NCBI GenBank assembly: GCA_026874595.1
Contig: CM049311.1
Location: 36,433,176-36,497,175 of the forward strand
DNA from: Sipunculus nudus
Lineage: Eukaryota; Annelida; Sipuncula; Golfingiida; Sipunculidae
Direction of reading: 5' to 3'
Length of the DNA stretch: 64,000 nt
Shown: positions 45,980 to 56,069 of the stretch, one piece after another
Layout of the letters: each line of letters begins with the position of its first letter
Numbering within the stretch: position 1 is the stretch's first letter
The notes under the pieces: generated by a model
Told to the model about the DNA's origin: nothing
The model's database searches: none
What the model saw: only the letters and a program-made list of their open reading frames with translations
Made by a program: the position numbers and the translations under genes

Positions 45980-47330
45980 TAGTTGACCTTTCCATTGTAA
46001 CCTGACTCTATGCATGACATCTACTTGATGTAAAATAAGTCCGTCTGTGACGTGACCAAATAGTGCTTCTAAGAAAAGTTTTAAAGGAAGTTTTAGATGT
46101 TATGTTGAGTTTGATTATGACGATAATGCTATACTTTAGTGTGGCTGTCTTTATTACGTGTTTTGTATTTGTACATAGGTATTTACATTCCGAACGCACA
46201 CTCAAAATAAACATTTATGGGGAGGTATATAGGAGAGAAAGACGAAAGAAACAGAATGGATAGACACGGAAATGGAGAGAGCATAGAATAAATGTAATTA
46301 AATACAAGACAGTTCCTTGCCTCTTCTCTTATATGATTATCCACGTTCTTTTTCTACTGTTCTGAGACGCACTAAGACACTATCTACTCATTCGAACACA
46401 AAGAAACTAATGAAATTTTTAGTAAAAATGGTTATATTTTAGCGTATGAAGCAATACTTTCAGGTAGCTCTAGGTCATTATCATTTTATGCAGTAACTAT
46501 GTAAGGACACAGAAAATACAAACTGTACTGCACATAGTCCACAGAATACTCGTTCGCCCACGTAATGACAGTGTCCTCAAAGACATGACCTAACCCACTT
46601 CATTTATAAGCATTTCTTAAAGTTAAGCCTAGAGCAAAATTTCTCATTACATCTGCTCAAAATGAGACGACTAATGATTGCATCTGTACTGGACACGGTT
46701 GTGAATCTAGCTAAATTTGAAGTCTGGTCAAACCTTTTCCCAATCTTCAGATAAATACTTCTAACTATCATGTCACCCTGTCAATACTTAAAATATAGTC
46801 AACCTGTCATATCTGAAATTTGAGAATTATTCTGACTGTAATTCGCGGTGAACAAAGTTCGGGAAAACCGATATTTAACACATGTAGGTAGTCGGGTGTT
46901 GGTATTGCAATGAAGTGCCTGGAAAAACACTTATCCGAAACCAAACCCGGCATTCTCGACGTGTATCAAGATATTATGAACAGAAAATTACTTGCATATA
47001 CTATTCATAAGCATAAATCATTTATTAACTATAATCAAATAAAGATAAAGCATGCAATTCACCTCCCTTTTTCTGTAGATTTAATGTGTCTTCTGGCTTT
47101 TTCTGCGTTCCTTTTACAACAATACAGGCTAAGAACAGTTCTTATAACGCTTCTGTCACGGATGTTAAACTACATGAGCCAGTATTGACAAACAGAAAAA
47201 AAATATGTGAACTAAGTTGTTCGCTCACGCACTAGTTGCAAAACGCCCCTTACAAAACTCTGGTTAGTCTGACTTGCCGCCAGATGGCGTTGTTGAATGT
47301 GTTTGGATTATTTTGACGCCCCCACATGTT
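45980..47330. other. Non-coding stretch; CTCF-like site at its end
   Basis: CCGCCAGATGGCG at 47277-47289 fits the CTCF consensus. It lies about 45 bp outside the left end of the following element. Otherwise nothing was recognised. Confidence 0.35.
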
Positions 47331-49004
47331 ATAAACACTTGAATACAATTATGGGCCAATTGCGATATTTGTGTACATTTATGTCCCACCCGTAACACAA
47401 AACTATATTTAAAAGAAATCTTTATTATTTATCTTTTATACATGTACATAATCTGATAAATTTATCTCATAAATCTCCCAGCTCCCATGTTTCTCTATGG
47501 TAGATAATGAAAAATCAGTATTACAAAGTCATCATAATCTGTCCCACACGTAACAGTGTTCCATGTTGCCGGTCCCAGGTTTTACCTGATGAGAACTTTC
47601 TTTCATATTGCATGTACCAGGGGCAATGAGACACCTGATAGCTAGAATAAATCATCTAAATGGTCTTATGTTTAGATAAATAGTGTTACGGGTGAGACCT
47701 ATTTGAACGTTTTACAGTTTTAATTAATATTTACATCAAATTTATACATTAATAGGACAATAAAATTAGTCACAAACCCAAACTATGCCATGGACTATTG
47801 AAAATCAAGGCCCAGTGTATTTCATTTTAGAATATAATACATTTATGAGGAATTTGTCAAATTTGCCAAAAGAAAGTCTTTGGACGACCGTTACGGGTGG
47901 GACAAAAGCCGGTAATGCTATTTACGTTTACAACAGGTATGTTTTAATATTCCTCTTTATCAATGAATTTTATGCTGAGAAAATGCTATAATATAATCTG
48001 CACAATCATTCTGTTGATTTTGATGAAAAGTTGCAGCAGTTAATTAAAAATAACCCTGCATAGCTACTCTTTGAAATAATTGCTTAAGATTTGCTTATTA
48101 GGACAGTCCATGGAGCACTGTAAAAGTATTCACTCTGTCATTTAAAAGGTGAAACTAATTATGATATTAGTAATCCGACTCCAACCAGTTACTGTTTATT
48201 AATTTTATCAGGCATAGGTTTATTTATACCTGAATACTATATACAGTATTTCTTTAAGTTAATGCTAAGTTTAATACATTCGGTGGGCGATTTATCAGTG
48301 CATGATACAAGAGTAAATGTATCCCTCAACATCTCCCTTAATTTATTAAAACTTTATATTGTATATTTTCCTCAGCTATTTCACATCTCAATAAATCTGT
48401 TAAACTTTGATATTTAAACCAGATCTCAAAAGTTTTATTCAGCTGCTTTACTTTTTGGTGCTTATTTTTCTCTGATCACTAATGGACATTATCACCAACA
48501 TCTACGCAAAGGATGCTTGTTTGGCTTGTCAACTCTCTATTTTGTTTTTAAATATACTCATGTTTACCTAACCTTTCAATTTAGCCAGTTTTGTTTTGGA
48601 TTCAATACCATTATTGTAACTATTATTGAACATATCTGCCTTTAGTGGCGCCTTTCACCGTTATATGTCTTTATGAACTAATTTACTAAAACATCTGTCA
48701 TTATCTTAAGTTTCCTTTTATTATCTGCTTATATTTAAATGGTTTAAAGGATCTTTAATGTTGAAAACATTAAATAAAAATTAAAGTAAATCCAGATTGT
48801 GTTAGGGAAGGAAAATTTTAGACATTGAATATTAATAAAAAATAATATGATAATTGATAAATTGCCTTCCTGAAAGTCCTAATTATTAACCAAAGAAGGC
48901 CTTAACAGTACATTAAAACAGATATTTAAAGTGAAGTGTTACCTTTAAACTTAGCTGAGGAATATACCATCAAAGTTAACATGAAAGGAGTTGTTAAATC
49001 TTAT

Positions 49005-49831
49005 TTAAGGTGGCACGACTGGTCCCCCCACCTGACCTGACTTTGTTTCAGTTTTTCCTTTGCATGGAACAATCTAATGCTTTAATACCCCCTAAAGTAT
49101 ACATTTTCTGAAAGCTAAGAAAGTTCTCTATAGTTTGGTGATAATAAACTTTTTTCCGAGGAACAGGTTTGAATTTTAATTTTTAACAAAAAATCGTTTA
49201 TTCCAGCACAACTAAAGCAGATACAGAAAATCTTCTTAAATAAATCGAGAATTTAGATAATAATCCCCAGGCGTTTTTTTGTTAAGTGAGTTAAGTTTAA
49301 AAATTCAATTTTACAGAGTATTTAATTTTGAAATCTTCACAAATCATTTCATTTTTTACTTTTACCTTAATAAAATCCTTCAAATTTAGTATAGGCGTAA
49401 AATAAAAAAAAACACTTTTTAGAAGACATATTAACAATTATATATCTCAAAGATGGTATGTTTCGGACAAGTGATTACTGAGAAATAACGCTCTAAAGAT
49501 AAAGTGTTCAGGTGAAATGATGTTTCGAGAAAATGGCCATAAACTATATTCGTAAGGATCATTCGTCCTACACACGCAGAATAGGAAGAAGGTCGTTTGT
49601 CACTTTCATACATCATGCACACACATTTAAGTCACAGAAGGAGCCCGATTATCTTATAAGAAGGTTTATTTACATGGAATCTATAAATGGCAACAAATTA
49701 AACAATCAACAAATAACAGCGTCCAAGAAGGTCTGGAGGTTCACGGCGTAGGCCCCCTGAAAAATAAAACGCATAATAAACCAGATATGTCGTATATTTT
49801 GATCAAACATGTAATAAATTATATATATGAA

Positions 49832-49878
<47 letters not shown>

Positions 49879-50814
49879 CAACCGCCAGAAGTAAGGTTTA
49901 TATCTTAATATATGCAAAATAAACGTGAATATACAATTACTAATTATATAGTTAATACATCCTTGACCCTCATTGTTTACACACTTTAGTTTTATAAACC
50001 GTTTATATGCTCTGTTTAGTGCGTAACATTATATATTTCAACACTATTACCTACCGGACGTATTTCGCCTTTCACTTGCCCAGGAAACATGGCTCTAACG
50101 TATGCCAGAACCACAGGCGGCAGAGCGTTTTTCAAGTGGCATTCGGGATTTGCATCGTCGGCCCATCGTAGTTTCGTTTGGTAGTGGCGTAATATTTATA
50201 TGTTGCGGTGTTGACAGAATGAATATCATAGACGTTATGGTTGGGATATGAAGCAGCTTTTTATAAAGTAATTTAACGTATCTGTCGATAGGCTTACGAT
50301 ATAGCAGAAATAACATGATGTCAAGTGAAAATTTGTGTTTCGACGTAACATACCCGAAAAAAGACAGAAAGCCCAATGACACTAACAGATCATTCACAAG
50401 GACGGGTTTGTTTGCACACTAATTAGCTAGAGTTAGGGTTGCTCTCCAACGCTTATCAGTTGTATGCTCAGCTAATTAGATTGGGCTATCAAACGTCGAC
50501 CGTCAGTTCTTGCCACGGAGGTACTTGGCCCCTGCATTAATTAAACGCACCTGGCGATTGGCTGAATGACCCAGGTGATGGCTGGGGGCAGAGTGATTGA
50601 CAGGCCTGTGGCAGGGCTGTAGTTAGTTTACAAACACCCTGTCATAACATCTTGGTGTTTACTGAATATAGAAATCACCCTTTTCCACAAAATGCACCAG
50701 GCGACCTAAAATGTGTTCAGCTGTATTAGATCCGCCCAGTATTCAATATTACGTATACCTTTTATTGAAAAAAAACACCAATTTTTAGGATTTTGACCAG
50801 TCGTGCCACCTTAA
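49005..50814. mobile_element. piggyBac-like non-autonomous element with TTAA duplications
   Basis: TTAAGGTGGCACGACTGGTC at 49005-49024 is mirrored exactly by 50795-50814. That is a TTAA target duplication on each side and 16-bp perfect inverted ends (GGTGGCACGACTGGTC). The insert (49009-50810) is 1802 bp and has no transposase. It contains a (TA)n array at 49834-49875 and a GC-richer part with E-box CAGGTG motifs at 50540-50620. TTAA duplication is characteristic of the piggyBac superfamily. Perfect ends suggest it is younger than the motif-bearing element it interrupts. Confidence 0.8.
49834..49875. repeat. (TA)n microsatellite
   Basis: 42 bp of pure TA inside the piggyBac-like element. Confidence 0.9.
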
Positions 50815-50840
50815 TCTGAAACAAGCAATTTTCTTTGCCT

Positions 50841-50888
50841 TGTTATGGGTTGGACATGTTACGGGTGGGACACGTTACGGATGGGACA
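50841..50888 (+). repeat. Three tandem 16-bp motifs
   Basis: TGTTATGGGTTGGACA, TGTTACGGGTGGGACA and CGTTACGGATGGGACA follow one another without a gap. They form the densest group of the element's subterminal motif. Confidence 0.85.
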
Positions 50889-52569
50889 AAAAAGATGTAT
50901 CTTTGATCTGCTGTTTAATAAATTCAGAGGACAGGCAGTTTCACTTAATGGTAGTTTGCCAATCACCTACACTTTAACTCCTTATTAAGTACTCGGGGAA
51001 ATTTTCATCCATTCAAAATGACTTCTATACCGAAGTCGTCCAGTTCGATTGCAACCCTCTTGTAATTGGCTGTGTATTTTCAGATTCTGGCCCACACGTT
51101 TCAACACGTTTTGCATCAATTTTAATTCTATCTGAATGAAGGTGTCCATGTGACTTATCCTGAAACAGCATATTTTATATTCATTGCATGGAGTATCATG
51201 CCTTCAATCTAGTAAATTTCAATAACGACAATACCCTTTTTCCGGGGACATAAAAAAAAAACATAGTTAATTTCAAGTCAAACATGAATAAATTATACAT
51301 TTTAAACCACAGTGTTATATTCAATTACCAAATTAACAGCGAGTATAACTTGAGTAAATCATGAGTAGGATATAGCTTGCCTGACGCGCCTCGTGGTGCG
51401 TTTACACAACCATAAGCACTGAACCGCGTCGTACTGGGCTACGTCTTTGAGGGCGTTCGAGGCATGAGCAATGAACCGCGTCTGATTGAGCTGCGTCTCT
51501 GCGGGCGTTCTGAAAACACATGCGTCGTATCGATCTGCGTCGTACTGGAACGTAATCGGCATAAATATAAGGCATGACAAAACAGTTAAGGTTTCTGCTT
51601 TTCTGCAGAAAAGGTCAAAGGTTTATTTTGTCTCTAATTTCACAGTGCTATTCCACTGTTACGGGTGGGACAGTTATGATTGACGATATTAACCTTTTTG
51701 GATGAAACACTTGATTCTGATTTGTTAGAGTTATATATACCAAAAACACATATGAAATTTTAATCTCACTCCTATTCTGGTTAATGTAACACAATTTGCA
51801 GTTCTAGGTTAATAATCACGACAATTGCAGCACAACATGTTTCGGGTGGGACAAAAAATATTTTATTTTGAACAAAGCATCATAATGGGTACCAAAATCC
51901 AGTTTTGGATTTCTGTATCCAAGTTACTTCTTCACATACATTTTAAACCCTACTACACTTTTTAAATTTATTCAGCAGCATATATGCAACTGATTTTTAA
52001 GGTCTGCATGGTCATACAATATAAGGGTTCAAATGTGGACATGATACGGGTGGGACAAAATGGCCCATAACTTGTTGTAAGTGGATAGGACGATCTACTC
52101 TGTTACACTAAAACGTGTTGGATGTTACTGCATGCATCATCTGTGTTATTCTTAATTAGTAACTGCCTGACAAACAACCTTGTTTTCTCTCTTCAATCCC
52201 AGCCACTGCCATGTACAGATTTTGCGCAATTGGCCCTTAAACGGAACAGTCTGTGTCCGGTAGAATCGGCGTTTTCTGGTCTTCTTTGTGAAAGGTTCAG
52301 TGGATAAATTTTATTAACAGACGTCAGCAATAGGAATCGTCCCCTTTATTTTTAATTTACAGACGTCATACATAGTAATAGGCACCTTTAAACTTATCAC
52401 AAATTATGTCAAGGGGACAAAACGGTTGGATCAATTCACCATTAGCGACAAGTCTGGCCCTTCACTACAACCTAAGTTAGTGTTTTAAATGCTTATACCA
52501 TATCGTGACATAACCTGAGGTTTAGTTGACTTGTCAATTAAAATTCTGTATTTGCAGGTTACATCGTAA

Positions 52570-52765
52570 CCTGTTGATGTGCAAAACTGTCTGTACGCTG
52601 ATGATATGGGAGTTCAGGTGATAATCAAGTAAGCGTGGGCAGCTGCTTTGCCGGCTCAACTGAATTCTCTCCTTGCCTCTGCTTCAGGAGGTCTGGAGCT
52701 GCGCTGGATCGTATCTCTTGAATACTTTCGCACTGAGCTTGGTGTGACATCAGCAAAACTATAGC
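52570..52765 (+). pseudogene. Fragment of a non-LTR reverse transcriptase
   Basis: The frame through 52585 reads NCLYADDMGVQV, containing the YADD catalytic motif of reverse transcriptases. After a stop it continues with LNSLLASASGGLELRW, which resembles the helix that follows YADD in LINE polymerases. Stops lie before and after, and nothing upstream restores a domain. It is therefore a short dead fragment. The YADD tetrapeptide plus context is the only evidence, so chance is possible. Confidence 0.4.
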
Positions 52766-53557
52766 ACTTCTATAATTTCTCCTCAACATTGGTCAAAATA
52801 TACCTCAAAACATTTTAACCATGAGCTTTCACGTTGCTGAGGAAGCTGGCTGGGCTTGGTTTTTGCCGTATCAACAGTACAGCTCGGGTGCCATCTATTC
52901 CTTTTTTGATCTTAGATTTGAACCGTTTTCCTAAAAACATCCAACTTGATATGCAGACCCGTCTTCTCTAATGCACGATTTCCAAAATTGTGCGAGGTAC
53001 TTTCCGAAGGAAATTTTAATATTTTTCTAAGTGTTCAAGGTTTTTGATTATTAATTTTGCGATTGATGATTGATTATAGTCCATTGAGTCATTTATACTT
53101 ATCATTTAAAAATTAGTATAAAAACAGATTCTTCAAAGTGTTGCAAAATCTAAGACGTATATTCGACAAGACAACATTAACATAAGGCGGGAAACGATCT
53201 TTCAAAATACCTTTGCAGATAATCTGGGAGATAATCAAGTACTCAGATACAACGAAGTGAAACCCACTGTATGAAGTTAAAGTGGCCAGTCTTTTATACA
53301 AAAACGGCCACATACAGTTAGGCACAGTTCAGTTAGACATAATGAGCTAGTTTCTAACTGCCGCCATTTACAAAACGTGTAACAATGACGTAACAACCCG
53401 CCGGGGGCCTGCATTCAGATATAAGTGACAGATTATCGTCATAATACTAAAATTAACACAAACTATGTTTGTGTAAATTGGAGTACGTATTCAATATTCA
53501 GCAATGCTCACCTGGAAGAAGCAAATAGAAGCGCATACATGACGGACGTACTGTATG

Positions 53558-53700
53558 TGACGTCACCTGACAGGTGACGCTGTAACAACTAACAAATACA
53601 ACCCATAAAAAGAGGTCGCAAAAGTCGCCGTGCCGACACGTGTAGTGTGTGAACCTATGACGTCACTACCATGACGTCACTTCGCAGGTTCCTATAAAAG
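53558..53700 (+). promoter_or_regulatory. CRE cluster plus TATA box
   Basis: Perfect TGACGTCA palindromes lie at 53558-53565, 53658-53665 and 53672-53679, with a fourth at 54123-54130. CCTATAAAAG (TATA at 53693-53700) follows the third by 13 bp. This is a textbook arrangement for a CREB/ATF-controlled pol II promoter. A start about 25-30 bp downstream would fall at the base of the tRNA-like hairpin. The region could equally be an LTR, since LTRs often carry CREs. Confidence 0.5.
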
Positions 53701-53707
53701 TGTACAA

Positions 53708-53820
53708 ATACACAGAGGGGTTGGGGATCTGTCATGGGCAAGAGGACTAAGGCAGCCGCACCGGAAATCGGAAGATCGTAGGTTCGAATCCCACTGGCAG
53801 TGAACCCCTTTTCTGTGTAT
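53708..53820 (+). ncRNA. tRNA-like structure inside an extended hairpin
   Basis: The outer arms ATACACAGAGGGGTT (53708-53722) and AACCCCTTTTCTGTGTAT (53803-53820) pair with a small bulge. The inner stem CTGTCA (53729-53734) pairs with TGGCAG (53795-53800), as an acceptor stem would. Between them are an A-box TGGGCAAGAGGACTAAGGC and a B-box GGTTCGAATCCC (53781-53792), with a D-arm of Ser/Leu size. The T-stem has four of five pairs, and the anticodon arm pairs only CCG with CGG. It may be a SINE head, a tRNA pseudogene or a structured transcript. Expression is unknown. Confidence 0.45.
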
Positions 53821-53865
53821 ACCCTTTCCAATGAAACAATGAACCAGCATGGCTATTCATACATC

Positions 53866-53905
53866 AATATATATATATATATATATATAATATATATTAT
53901 ATATG
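53866..53905. repeat. Interrupted (TA)n microsatellite
   Basis: About 40 bp of TA with AATA interruptions, just downstream of the tRNA-like hairpin. Confidence 0.85.
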
Positions 53906-54629
53906 TGTGTATGTGTTAGATATTATTAACCGGCCAGAAATTGTTTCAGCCGGATACAGAGCCCCTGCGGATACGACAAACCCCTGTGATACGACACTTC
54001 ATCTAAGGTATATATGGGCTGATACACATTTACTACACTGCATGGGCTCATATCAGCCTGGCACTCACTGTACTGGCTCACGCAACGCCTCTGAATAAAA
54101 TATACAATAATCACGTGGCGTGTGACGTCACTTTGCCTTGTGGACGCACAGCCTTAGAAAGAAACAGACAACAAGTTAGGACCGTCAATGAAATAAGATA
54201 CCGGCGCAAGTCGATAGAAACATGCTCCCTTAAAGGAGTTGAAGGATTCTGTTGCAATTATATTTGTACCATCAGAGGTTTGGCAAATTTAGGTTGTTGC
54301 GACATAAATTTATAAAGGACAGTAAAATATCAACTCTGGATTTGTGGGCATCTGTGCTAATTGCATTGCAAATTAAAACCAACGAGACTGTGTTAATGAA
54401 CTTGTGTGACAGCACTGTACAAGCGTTCAGCTTTAGATGGCACAGGTGGAAAATGGTCAAAACAATCCAAAGGAAAGATCTTGCGACTCCATGCAGATGT
54501 TGGTACTTGGGGAAACGACCAGACCTGAGACAATGAAATTTATAAATTGGGTAATGTAGGGACATTTGTCAGTTTGATATTAACGTCTTTGTTATCGTGT
54601 GATGTGTAAAAGAGAACAGTGTCATTTCT

Positions 54630-54830
54630 AGAAATATGCATTCTCGGGAATGCAGGCACCCGACATGTGGGCGGTCCTTCTTGTTTCCTGATAATTAGGC
54701 TGAACCACAACAAAATCTAAACTTTTCTTCACTGGCCCATTCCCAAGGTGCCCTGACAATTTCAAGGGATTCCGGTAATGATTGCATGAGTTATTTTGGT
54801 TACAAACACACACAAACACACACACCACCG
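54630..54830 (+). repeat. Dispersed repeat family C, copy 2
   Basis: Shares TCTCGGGAATGCAGGC and the TAATGATTGCATGAGTTATT end with 22800-23075. The middle is shortened, and the copy runs into a CA repeat at 54807-54827. Confidence 0.5.
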
Positions 54831-55839
54831 GGTGTGAGCGTACACCCTACTGGCGGAGGCGACATGTGAAGTATTGATTAAGACATTAATTTTAGCCCTT
54901 GATTATCCACAAAAAATCTCATGAACAAGTTTCATGTAACAATCTTTAAATAACTCCGTAATAAATAAAACCGTGCCAGCCCGCTGCCTTCCGGGCATTA
55001 TAAAATAGTCATTATAATAAACTACATAGAAAATCGACAATTTATTATATGATCGACATTTAAAAAATATAAATATTTAATACAAACAGCTTATTTATAA
55101 AACAGCCTCGGGGATATATAGCTTAATACACAAACTAATCCATTTAATCAGTATCTGATAGGTTAGGGATTTTTATAAGGTAGGATTATTACCAGTTTTA
55201 GGGTACAGCGTATGATAGCTAGTACACTTCAGTACACTGAAACATCTGTGACGCTCAAACACACACGGTAATTTCAAAGGGACAACGCGGGCCGGAGATT
55301 TGCTTCAGACATTATTTATTACCACTCCTATTTCGAATAAAGGTCACATTAAACTAAAGGTTTATAATCAACATGCGAGTCCAAACAAGTAAGGCTCATA
55401 TTTCTTCAACCTTACATTGATTGTTTTTAATTGACGCATGTATTCATAAACTTTAATGTGATACAGTAGTATTTGTTTCCTAATCTTAGTATTATCTTAC
55501 ATAATCAGAATATTAATTTTATTTATCAGTGTTATTTTTCTTAATTACCATATTATTTTCCTCAATTGTTAAAAATATCAGTTGTTTACACCAAAATAAA
55601 TTATATCTTATCTTAATTGTTTATGTTTGTTATATAAATTTATATGAGTTTTCACATAAAAAATCACAACATGATACGGTTATGTGTCATCGCAAATACC
55701 CATTTTCGTTTGTCCAATGTTAATTTTGTTCAATACTATAATTTTCGTTATGTTAATATGTCCCTTTATAGTGCTTTTTACATATTGAGTGAAAATGTCC
55801 GTACTTTGTAATTGCTTTTGCAAGGAGCAAATGCTTTCA

Positions 55840-56065
55840 TCCCCGTTCGTGTGTGTGTTTGTTCACACCATAACTCACGAAATCATTCAGAATTCATAAA
55901 AAAATCTTTAAGGGCATTTCTGGAATGGGCACATGAAGAATCGGTTGGAATTTGGTGTGGATCTTGCACATAAGGATTAAAGAACGTCATTAAGGAATAT
56001 TTACAAATATACGGTAACTAATGCATGCATGAATATTTGCCAAATAAGTTAATACAATCACGGTT
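55840..56065 (-). repeat. Dispersed repeat family C, copy 3
   Basis: On the minus strand it shows GATCCACACCAAATTCC, ATGTGCCCATT, AAATGCCCTTAA and GATTTCGTGAGTTATGG in the same order as copy 1. Confidence 0.55.
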
Positions 56066-56069
56066 ATGG

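Larger units (their letters stand above)
47336..52083. mobile_element. Candidate CACTA-like DNA element with subterminal 16-bp motifs
   Basis: The left end CACTTGAATACAATTATGGG (47336 onward) and the right end GGCCCATAACTTGTTGTAAG then TG (52062-52083) are imperfect inverted repeats. Inside are ten copies of TGTTACGGGTGGGACA or close variants. Two at the left (47382, 47540) are in minus orientation. Eight are in plus orientation (47684, 47889, 50841, 50857, 50873, 51657, 51838, 52042), three of them in exact 16-bp tandem. CACTA (En/Spm) elements are known to carry such subterminal transposase-binding motifs and CAC ends. No transposase frame or 3-bp site duplication is visible. Without the nested 1.8-kb insertion it is about 2.9 kb. 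Confidence 0.5.

Noticed and set aside
47260-47340. CTCF-like site as part of the CACTA-like element
   Set aside because: It lies outside the left inverted end, and no counterpart is found at the right end.
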